Origin: Bacilli bacterium
Lineage (GTDB): Bacteria; Bacillota_I; Bacilli_A; RFN20; CAG-826
Direction: 5' to 3'
Assembly: GCA_016296775.1 (NCBI GenBank)
Contig: JAEDIE010000028.1
Span: 1 to 17,655 of the forward strand
Length of the DNA: 17,655 bases
The notes under the pieces are model-generated. The model worked only from the letters and a program-made list of their open reading frames with translations. It was not told where the DNA came from and searched no databases. Below, piece by piece: positions 7,114 to 12,691 of the stretch. The position numbers and the translations under genes were made by a program. Numbering within the stretch: position 1 is the first letter of the stretch; the number at the start of each line of letters is the position of its first letter.

Positions 7114-7861
7114 GAAGAGTATTGAAGCAACAATTGGATATAAAAAAGATGTTGGAAGAGTAAGAATCTCTAATGATGATGAATGTAAAATTGTCATTAA
7201 TTCTTATAAAGAAGTTTTAATGATCCTTGCTGATGGAATGGGTGGACAAAATAAAGGTGATTTTGCATCTTCTACAGCTGTTAATTTTATTTCTCAAGAA
7301 TTTTTAAAGAAAGGTAGATTCTTAACTCATATTGATGCATTAATGTGGATTTCTAGTAAGGTTAGAAAAGTTAATTCTATTCTTTATAATACACAAGAAA
7401 AAGATGAAAATTATCGTGGAATGGGCACTACTTTAGTTATAGCTATAATTATTAAAGAAAAAATTATTGTTATAAATATTGGTGATTCAAGATGTTATTT
7501 TGTTAATGATAGAAAGTTAACTCAAATTACCGAAGATCAAACATATGTAAATTACTTATATAAATCTGGATTAATTGAAGAAAAAGATATTGCTACCAAT
7601 CCAAATAGACATGTTTTAACTAACTCTTTAGGTTGTTTCCCTTCAGTTTCCTTTGATAGATTTGTTTTTAATTATAAGGGACAATCCGTTTTCCTTTGTA
7701 GTGATGGACTTTACAACAATGTTTCTATTAAAGACATTGAAGCTATTTTAAATACAAATGACGAAACACATATAAAAGTTGATTCTCTTATTGAACTTGC
7801 TAATTATAGCGGTGGAAGTGATAACATTTCTTGTTGCTTATGGGAGCCAATTAAAAAATGA
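7106..7861 (+). CDS. prpC: PP2C-family Ser/Thr protein phosphatase
   Basis: Metal-dependent (Mn/Mg) phosphatase that reverses phosphorylation by the kinase encoded next. PP2C motifs occur in order: DVGRVRISNDDE (about 15-26), LADGMGGQNKGDFAS (41-55, with D43 as a metal ligand), GMGTTLV, NIGDSRCYFV, ITEDQTYV, NSLG, FLCSDGLYNNV and GGSDNISC at the C-terminus. The 251 residues match the bacterial Stp/PrpC size and there is no membrane segment. ATG 7106 has GAGGG at 7095-7099 with 6-base spacing and overlaps rlmN by 8 bases. The stop overlaps the kinase start as ATGA, a classic coupling signal that should keep phosphatase and kinase in step. Its UGA stop supports the standard code. Confidence 0.95.
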   Translation: MVKKSIEATIGYKKDVGRVRISNDDECKIVINSYKEVLMILADGMGGQNKGDFASSTAVNFISQEFLKKGRFLTHIDALMWISSKVRKVNSILYNTQEKDENYRGMGTTLVIAIIIKEKIIVINIGDSRCYFVNDRKLTQITEDQTYVNYLYKSGLIEEKDIATNPNRHVLTNSLGCFPSVSFDRFVFNYKGQSVFLCSDGLYNNVSIKDIEAILNTNDETHIKVDSLIELANYSGGSDNISCCLWEPIKK

Positions 7862-8745
7862 TAACACTCAATCAAGTAATCAATGAAAGATATAGAATTT
7901 TAGGCTCTGTTGGCCATGGTGGAATGAGCGATGTTTATCAAGCAAAAGACCTCATTTTTAAGCGCGAAGTCGCTATTAAAGTTATTAAATATGAATTTAT
8001 TAATAACATCGAAAACTTAATTAGATTTCAAAACGAAGCTAGAATCAGTGCTTGTTTAAATCACCCAAATATTATTAAAATTTATGATTATGGAGAAATA
8101 GATAATCTTCCTTTTATTGTTAATGAATTTGTTAAAGATCAAACATTAAGAGATGTTTTAGATTTTAAAAGATCATTATCAAGTAAGGAAGCATGTTCAA
8201 TTATGCTTCAAATTCTTGACGCTGTAATTTATTTACATTCAAAAAATATTATTCATCGCGATATCAAACCTCAAAATATATTTTATGGTGTCGATGGAAG
8301 CGTAAAATTATCCGATTTTGGAATTAGTGTAGTAAAAGGTTCTTTAATGAACGTAAATGAAAATAATAAGGTAGTAGGAACTGCTCAATATTTAGCTCCT
8401 GAAATATTTAAAGGCAATAAGCCTTCATTCCAAAGTGATATTTTTGCTCTTGGCATTTTGTTCTTTGAAATTGTAACAGGAAGAGTACCTTTTGATGCTA
8501 AAAATCCTAGTGAAGTTGGAGTTTTAATGCTGGAAAATGATGTTCCAAGTCCAAAAAAATTTATACCTTCAATTCCTAGTGAAATTGAAGAAATTGTATT
8601 AAAAGCTACATCGAAAGACCTTGATTATAGATATCAAAATGCTAAAGATATGAAAGATGATATAGAAAAAGTTTATAACAATAAAAAGATTATTAATAAA
8701 GGCCATAGCTTATTTGCTAGAATTTTTGGATTGTCGAGGGATTAA
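7858..8745 (+). CDS. prkC: Hanks-type Ser/Thr kinase lacking TM and PASTA domains
   Basis: Catalytic domain of the PrkC/StkP family. The Gly-rich loop GSVGHGGMSDVY is at 16-27, the ATP lysine K41 in VAIKVI, helix-C E60, HRDIKPQN at 133-140, DFG at 153-155 and APE at 180-182. All catalytic residues are present. The protein stops at 295, shortly after the kinase domain (about 270), with a basic tail. PrkC proteins of walled Firmicutes continue through a juxtamembrane segment, one TM helix and several PASTA repeats, to about 600 or more residues. The stop is only 2 bases before rpe, so this is settled shortening, not a fresh frameshift. The activation loop (KGSLMNVNENNKVVGTAQ) has only one Ser before the GT and lacks the Thr cluster that PrkC autophosphorylates. 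It overlaps prpC by 4 bases. Confidence 0.93.
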   Translation: MITLNQVINERYRILGSVGHGGMSDVYQAKDLIFKREVAIKVIKYEFINNIENLIRFQNEARISACLNHPNIIKIYDYGEIDNLPFIVNEFVKDQTLRDVLDFKRSLSSKEACSIMLQILDAVIYLHSKNIIHRDIKPQNIFYGVDGSVKLSDFGISVVKGSLMNVNENNKVVGTAQYLAPEIFKGNKPSFQSDIFALGILFFEIVTGRVPFDAKNPSEVGVLMLENDVPSPKKFIPSIPSEIEEIVLKATSKDLDYRYQNAKDMKDDIEKVYNNKKIINKGHSLFARIFGLSRD

Positions 8746-8747
8746 AT

Positions 8748-9413
8748 ATGAAAGAAATAAAAATTGCTCCTAGCATATTAAGTGCCGATTTCCTTCATTT
8801 AGAAGATGAAATTAAAAAAATAGAAGAAGCAAAGGCCAGCTTTATTCATTTTGATGTTATGGATGGAAGTTTTGTTCCTAATATTTCTTTTGGATTAGTT
8901 GTATTAAAAAGCGTATCAAAAGTCGCTTCAATTAAAATTGATTCGCATTTAATGATTGTAAATCCTATGAAATATTATAAGGAATTTTATAATTTAGGAA
9001 GCTATAACGTAACTGTTCACGTTGAAACAGTTACTTTAGAAGAATTTAAAGAAATTGCTAAATTTGCTAAAGAAAACAATAAATCCGTAGGTATTACATT
9101 GAATCCAGAAACAAGTATAGAAACTATTATTCCTTATTTAGAATATGCTTCAATTGTTTTGGTGATGAGTGTAAAACCTGGATTTGGAGGACAATCATTT
9201 ATTGAAAATAGCTTGGAAAAGATAGTGTTTTTAAATAAATTTAAAGATGTACATAAGTTAAATTACAAGATTGAAGTAGATGGAGGAATAAATAATTTAA
9301 CTAGCAAATCATGTATTGATTGTGGAGCAGATATATTAGTTGCTGGAAGTTACGTTTTTTCAAGCAATAACTATATAGAAAAAATAAAGGAGTTAAAACA
9401 TGGAAACTTATGA
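8748..9413 (+). CDS. rpe: Ribulose-phosphate 3-epimerase
   Basis: Interconverts D-ribulose 5-phosphate and D-xylulose 5-phosphate in the pentose phosphate pathway. It is a TIM barrel with the family signatures: IAPSILSADF at 6-15, FIHFDVMDGSFVPN (metal ligands H34 and D36), DSHLMI (H67), VMSVKPGFGGQSF (139-151), IEVDGGIN (D178) and ADILVAGSYVF for the phosphate site. The 221 residues are full length. GAGGG at 8736-8740 lies 7 bases before the ATG. It follows the kinase directly; the GTPase gene rsgA that sits between prkC and rpe in Bacillus is absent. Its final 14 bases overlap the next gene. Confidence 0.97.
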   Translation: MKEIKIAPSILSADFLHLEDEIKKIEEAKASFIHFDVMDGSFVPNISFGLVVLKSVSKVASIKIDSHLMIVNPMKYYKEFYNLGSYNVTVHVETVTLEEFKEIAKFAKENNKSVGITLNPETSIETIIPYLEYASIVLVMSVKPGFGGQSFIENSLEKIVFLNKFKDVHKLNYKIEVDGGINNLTSKSCIDCGADILVAGSYVFSSNNYIEKIKELKHGNL

Positions 9414-10077
9414 GATAATTTATATCATTTCATTGTTGGTTTTAGTTGTTACTTTTTCTGTTTTTATTGTTGTTTCAATTTATAATTACAATAAAGGAGG
9501 AGTTAAAAAATATAATTTATTTTCTAACTTCCTTTATGAATTAAATGGTTTTAGAAGGTATAACAAACTTAGTTATACTTATTTTGGAGCATTAATTCTT
9601 GTTTTAGTTTTAATGATTTTCCCTTATTTTATATTTTTCTTAAAACAAAGAGGAGATCTTGCGTATAGAATTTTAATTTTAATTTTTTCTGTTGTAAGTA
9701 GTGCTTCAATTTTTGCTCTTTTCTTTGTAAAAATTTCTACTTATAAAGTACATCTTGCTTTTGATTGTTTATTATCAAGTAGCAATATTTGTTTACTTTT
9801 AACCCATGCATTATTTATTGGAATGGGGGAAAAAGCTGGATTTATTTTTTCAAATAAAACGTTTAGCGTTTTAGCTTTGATTCTAGGTGTTATTTTTGTT
9901 CTTGTTGAATTATGTTTGATGCTTAATCCTTCATACAAAAAATGGTTCAAGATGATGAGTGTTAATAATGATGCTCAATCTCGACCAAAATATTGTTATT
10001 TATCTGTTCTTGAATGTGGTAGCATGTTTGTTTATTTTTCTACCTTCATTCTTTTAACAATTGCTTTATTTGCTTAA
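9400..10077 (+). CDS. Unknown integral membrane protein, about six TM helices
   Basis: I do not recognise this family. The 225 residues contain about six hydrophobic segments (roughly 6-28, 60-81, 89-111, 116-142, 154-175 and 203-224). Two loops are basic or polar: one after TM1 (YNYNKGGVKKYNLFSNFLYELNGFRRYNK) and one after TM5 (NPSYKKWFKMMSVNNDAQSRPKY). No catalytic motif, ATP-binding site or transporter signature is evident. AAAGGAG at 9387-9393 lies 6 bases before the ATG, and the start overlaps the end of rpe by 14 bases, so it is the last gene of the cluster. thiN occupies this place in Bacillus, but this is not a ThiN. The stop codon overlaps the stop of the convergent gene by 4 bases. 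Confidence 0.75.
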   Translation: METYEIIYIISLLVLVVTFSVFIVVSIYNYNKGGVKKYNLFSNFLYELNGFRRYNKLSYTYFGALILVLVLMIFPYFIFFLKQRGDLAYRILILIFSVVSSASIFALFFVKISTYKVHLAFDCLLSSSNICLLLTHALFIGMGEKAGFIFSNKTFSVLALILGVIFVLVELCLMLNPSYKKWFKMMSVNNDAQSRPKYCYLSVLECGSMFVYFSTFILLTIALFA

Positions 10078-10625
10078 TTTAAATTATCTTTTATAAATAA
10101 TCTTGTTGCAAACTTAGGATGCGCTCTTTTTAATGTCGAAAGCAAAATAAATGCGAAAACAGCACCAATTTCACCTTGTAATATATCAAATGGAGTTGAT
10201 AATATAGCGTATTCAAATCCAAATAAAGCAATATATGAAACAAAATAAGTTAATACCATAAATAGCGGAGCAATAAATAAAGCGATATATTTAACAAAAT
10301 TAACTTTTTTAAAGAAATACATTAATAAGAAAAAGACTAAACTTTCTAATCCTTTAGCTACTAATGTAAATGGAGCAAAAGAAACGTAACCTGAAAAAAT
10401 ATCAGCTAACATAGCTCCTACCATTCCAGCAACTAATCCTTCAATTGGACCAAAGAAACCAGTAGCAAAAAGAATAATTGCATCACTTAAATTAAAATAA
10501 CCAACACCATTTCCATATGGGATTTGTATAAAAAAAGTAACACAAAAAACAATGCCAGCCATCAATGCTGAATAAACAATGTGATATATAATATTTAATT
10601 TATTAATCTTTAACGTATTTGTCAT
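10074..10625 (-). CDS. ECF transporter S component (substrate-binding membrane subunit)
   Basis: The S component captures a vitamin or nucleobase-like substrate and docks onto a shared EcfA/A'/T module, which is not in this window. The 183-residue protein is almost all membrane. It contains the S-component pattern ALMAGIVFCVTFF, a short loop, YFNLSDAIILFATGFFGP, EGLVAGMVGAMLADIFSGY and FAPFTLVAKGLESLVFF, as in the ECF-ribofla_trS-like group (riboflavin, HMP or thiamine-related carriers). Substrate cannot be read from sequence. I place the start at ATG 10625, with GAGGAG at 10630-10635 four bases upstream. A longer frame from 10652 lacks such a site. It overlaps the end of the DUF523 gene by 23 bases, so the pair is translationally coupled. 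Confidence 0.85.
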   Translation of the reverse strand: MTNTLKINKLNIIYHIVYSALMAGIVFCVTFFIQIPYGNGVGYFNLSDAIILFATGFFGPIEGLVAGMVGAMLADIFSGYVSFAPFTLVAKGLESLVFFLLMYFFKKVNFVKYIALFIAPLFMVLTYFVSYIALFGFEYAILSTPFDILQGEIGAVFAFILLSTLKRAHPKFATRLFIKDNLN

Positions 10626-11043
10626 AAAACTCCTCGATTGTATAACATTCAATTCCTAATGATTTAAGTTTTTTAGTAGTAATTCCTTGGCCGTCTTTAA
10701 GCTTGTTTTCAAAATATCCATTATATATATGATTAACTCCACAAGAAGGGCTATTTTCTTTTAATATTGCTTTTTTAACTCTATTATACATAGCGATATT
10801 TGCAACTTTTCTACTTCCTTCTATAAAGTTGTTAGTTACATTCTTATTTTCTTTTGAATAAACTTGTTCACCTCTAATTTCGCTAGGAACTCTAGGAATT
10901 TTTAATCCACCAAGCTGTTCAGGACAAATAGGAATAATATCGTATTTTTCCTTAATTTTTTCAATTAATGGAGTGTAGTTATTACCTCCATTATATTTAG
11001 TATTAAATCCTAATAAACAAGCACTAACAAGTATAATTTCCAT
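10603..11043 (-). CDS. DUF523 / TudS-like iron-sulfur protein
   Basis: Stand-alone DUF523 protein of 146 residues. Signatures are VSACLLG (C9) with KYNGG, PICPEQLGGLKIPRVPSE (C40), KENSPSCG (C101) and the end pattern YFENKLKDGQGITTKKLKSLGIE. In the characterised member TudS, three conserved cysteines hold a [4Fe-4S] cluster that removes sulfur from 2-thiouracil; C9, C40 and C101 are the natural equivalents. Desulfuration of a thiolated base is therefore plausible but not proven, since the family is broad. It is the first gene of a two-gene minus-strand operon and is coupled to an ECF S component. A GAAAGG site lies about 10 bases before the ATG. Confidence 0.85.
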   Translation of the reverse strand: MEIILVSACLLGFNTKYNGGNNYTPLIEKIKEKYDIIPICPEQLGGLKIPRVPSEIRGEQVYSKENKNVTNNFIEGSRKVANIAMYNRVKKAILKENSPSCGVNHIYNGYFENKLKDGQGITTKKLKSLGIECYTIEEFYDKYVKD

Positions 11044-11067
11044 AAGAATTTTACCTTTCTTAAATCC

Positions 11068-11095
11068 TTGAATATTATAGACAAAACTTTATAAT
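11068..11095 (+). promoter_or_regulatory. Promoter of the YgjP-like gene, leaderless arrangement
   Basis: TTGAAT (11068-11073), a 16-base spacer and TATAAT (11090-11095) are followed by only 6 bases before ATG 11102. There is no Shine-Dalgarno. The -35 hexamer is the same as at gmk, and the stretch TATAATATTTC is identical to the one in front of rqcH. Confidence 0.7.
11074..11079 (-). promoter_or_regulatory. -10 box for the DUF523-ECF operon
   Basis: TATAAT on the minus strand (ATTATA on plus) lies about 30 bases before the DUF523 ATG. This leaves room for a short leader with an AAGAAAGG-type ribosome site. The -35 region is weak (TAGAAA at about 17 bases). It overlaps the divergent promoter of the YgjP-like gene, so the two may compete for polymerase. 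Confidence 0.5.
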
Positions 11096-11101
11096 ATTTC
11101 T

Positions 11102-11740
11102 ATGGTTAAATACTTTTTCACTACATACGAAAATAAAAAAATAGACATCGAAATTAATAAAGAGATGAGGTTTAGAAGAATAACTTTAAGATATAAAAAT
11201 GAAAAATTCATAGTAAATGCCCCATTATTTTCTTTAGATAAGACAATTTTAAAATTTGTAGAAGATAAAAAAGAAAAGTTAATTTTAAACTACAATAAGA
11301 AACTTCCTTATGATGAAAAAGGTATTTATATATTAGGAGAATACATTCCATTTAACGAAGGATTTATTAAGATAAATGATAAATTCTATTTATATAAGGA
11401 TATAAAGACTTTTTATAAAAATGTTAAAAAAGAATACTTTGATTTTTTTAATTCTAGACTGAAATTGTATGAAAAAATAATGGGAGTAAATATCCCATAT
11501 AATTTAAGAATTAAAGAAGTATCTTCAATTTTTGGATCAAATAGTTATTCAACTCATTCAATTACTTTAAGTGCTAAATTAATTCATTTTAGTGTTGAGT
11601 TAATTGATTCAGTAATAATACACGAATTAGCTCATCATTTTTATAGAGACCACTCTAAAAATTTTTATAGTGTTGTTAAAAAGCACTGTCTAAATTATAA
11701 TGAATGTCGTAATAAATTAATTCATGGAGTTTACAAATGA
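11102..11740 (+). CDS. YgjP/DUF45-type zinc metallopeptidase-like protein
   Basis: The 212-residue protein has the YgjP (DUF45, M48-like) layout. An N-terminal beta-rich part includes MRFRRITLRYKNEKFIVNAP, where family members carry the SRRKTLSIxI pattern. SSIFGSNSYSTHSITLSAKL replaces the usual WGSCS segment. The gluzincin motif HELAHH is at 174-179 (H174, E175, H178), with the third ligand H184 in YRDHSKNFYSVV. Zinc-binding residues are intact; substrates of the family are poorly known. It begins directly after a promoter with no ribosome site. Its UGA stop overlaps the next start as ATGA, so it is coupled to the methyltransferase gene. Confidence 0.88.
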   Translation: MVKYFFTTYENKKIDIEINKEMRFRRITLRYKNEKFIVNAPLFSLDKTILKFVEDKKEKLILNYNKKLPYDEKGIYILGEYIPFNEGFIKINDKFYLYKDIKTFYKNVKKEYFDFFNSRLKLYEKIMGVNIPYNLRIKEVSSIFGSNSYSTHSITLSAKLIHFSVELIDSVIIHELAHHFYRDHSKNFYSVVKKHCLNYNECRNKLIHGVYK

Positions 11741-12462
11741 TAGAAGTGATTACATCTTTACAAAATAAGATTGTTAAAGAAGTTTGTTCCTTAAAAGAAA
11801 ACAAAAATATCAAGGAAAAACATATGTTTTTAGTTGAAACATACCATCTTGTAGAGATGGCTAAAGATCAACTTGAATATATTTTAACTTTAAAAGAAAT
11901 ACCAACAATTCATTGTAAACAATATATTGTAAGTGAGGAAATATTAAAAAAATGTAGTCAAAATAAATCTTATTCAAAAGTTATTGGAGTAGTAAGACAA
12001 AAAGATTTTTCTTTTGTTAATGACGATACAATCGTTTATTTAGACAATATTCAAGATCCAGGAAATTTAGGAACAATTCTAAGAACGTGTTTGGGTTTAA
12101 ATATTAAAAATATAATTGTTAGCTACAATAGTTGTTCTATTTATAATTTTAAAGCTATTCAATCTAGTGAAGGATCTATATTTAAAGTAAATATTAAAAT
12201 TGGTGATTTAAATACTTTAAAAGAGTTAAAAGAAGTGGGATATCGTGTAGTTTCTACAACTTTAATGAAAGATTCAATATACTTAAACGAATTAAAATAT
12301 AAAGAAAAAACAGTATTTGTTTTTGGAAATGAAGGAAATGGAATTCAATCTTCAATTATTAATATGAGCGATGAAAAGATTATTATCCCAATTTCTAATA
12401 TTGATTCATACAATGTTGGTATATCTTTAGGTATTGTTCTTTATACTTATTTAAATAAGTAA
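11737..12462 (+). CDS. TrmH/SpoU-family RNA 2'-O-methyltransferase
   Basis: SAM-dependent ribose methyltransferase of the SPOUT (trefoil-knot) class. The N-terminal substrate-binding domain begins SLQNKIVKEVCSLKENKN, with FLVETYHLVEMA matching the usual FLVEGxxxVxEA. Motif 1 is DPGNLGTILRT (107-117), motif 2 VFGNEGNGI (195-203) and motif 3 IPISNIDSYNVGISLG (217-232). Motif 3 normally reads SLNVSVA, so it is slightly altered. The 241 residues fit the smaller RlmB/TsnR-like members. Whether the target is 23S rRNA or tRNA cannot be decided. It overlaps the metallopeptidase gene by 4 bases and has no clear terminator after it. Confidence 0.9.
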   Translation: MIEVITSLQNKIVKEVCSLKENKNIKEKHMFLVETYHLVEMAKDQLEYILTLKEIPTIHCKQYIVSEEILKKCSQNKSYSKVIGVVRQKDFSFVNDDTIVYLDNIQDPGNLGTILRTCLGLNIKNIIVSYNSCSIYNFKAIQSSEGSIFKVNIKIGDLNTLKELKEVGYRVVSTTLMKDSIYLNELKYKEKTVFVFGNEGNGIQSSIINMSDEKIIIPISNIDSYNVGISLGIVLYTYLNK

Positions 12463-12487
12463 ATGCTTTAAAATAAATTCTAAATAT

Positions 12488-12493
12488 TATAAT
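12488..12493 (+). promoter_or_regulatory. -10 box of the T-box leader
   Basis: A perfect TATAAT is placed so that transcription would start near 12500, immediately before T-box Stem I. The -35 is poor. It sits inside an 18-base AT-only palindrome (12481-12498). Confidence 0.5.
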
Positions 12494-12500
12494 ATTTAGA

Positions 12501-12678
12501 TACGAACTAATTTTAACAATTGTTTTATAGAGAGTTAGTGTATGGTGGAAACTAACAAACAATATTGAAAGTCTCACTCGTAATTAATTAATATTGAATT
12601 AAGTGTATTTATCAATTGATAAATAAATTAAGGTGGTACCACGTGAAAGCGTCCTTAAGTATGGCGCTTTTTATTTTT
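12501..12678 (+). promoter_or_regulatory. T-box riboswitch controlling leuS (Leu specifier CTC)
   Basis: The leader reads uncharged tRNA-Leu and switches leuS transcription on. Stem I is closed by TACGA (12501-12505) with TCGTA (12578-12582), then CAAT/TGTTT (12518-12526) with AAACA and ATTG (12557-12567). The conserved AGAGAG (12529-12534) leads to an apical hairpin with GGTGGAA. The specifier is most likely CTC at 12573-12575 (Leu), followed by A. Stem III is ATTTATC-AATT-GATAAAT (12607-12624). The T-box core AGGTGGTACCACG is at 12631-12643; TGGT (12634-12637) would pair with a 3' end ACCA, fitting the A73 of tRNA-Leu. The antiterminator helix is TTAAGG (12628-12633) with CCTTAA (12653-12658), exclusive with the terminator. 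Confidence 0.93.
12646..12678 (+). terminator. Intrinsic terminator of the leuS T-box
   Basis: AAAGCG(T)CC (12646-12654) pairs with GGCGCTTT (12663-12670), followed by a T-rich tract TTATTTTT ending at 12678. CC at 12653-12654 is shared with the antiterminator helix, so the two structures exclude each other. The leuS ribosome site GGAGG starts at the next base. Confidence 0.88.
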
Positions 12679-12683
12679 GGAGG
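12679..12683 (+). promoter_or_regulatory. Shine-Dalgarno that sets the leuS start
   Basis: GGAGG lies 8 bases before ATG 12692. A longer in-frame TTG start at 12677 would place this site inside the coding region and is rejected; the protein from 12692 begins MYNHLSIEKKW as expected for LeuRS. Confidence 0.9.
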
Positions 12684-12691
12684 TAAATATT

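Noticed and set aside
10626..10652. Longer S component from 10652
   Set aside because: GAGGAG at 10630-10635 sits at ideal spacing for the ATG at 10625, and the extra residues are not part of the fold.
12481..12498. Perfect palindrome TAAATATTATAATATTTA over the T-box -10
   Set aside because: It is AT-only. A perfect 18-base match somewhere in a window this AT-rich is not unlikely by chance, and regulation is already explained by the T-box.
12395..12577. Minus-strand open frame across the T-box
   Set aside because: It covers the conserved leader RNA and the end of the methyltransferase gene, has no ribosome site and no protein-like pattern.
12677..12691. Upstream TTG start for leuS
   Set aside because: It lies in the terminator T-tract and would put the GGAGG ribosome site inside the coding region; ATG 12692 gives the standard N-terminus.
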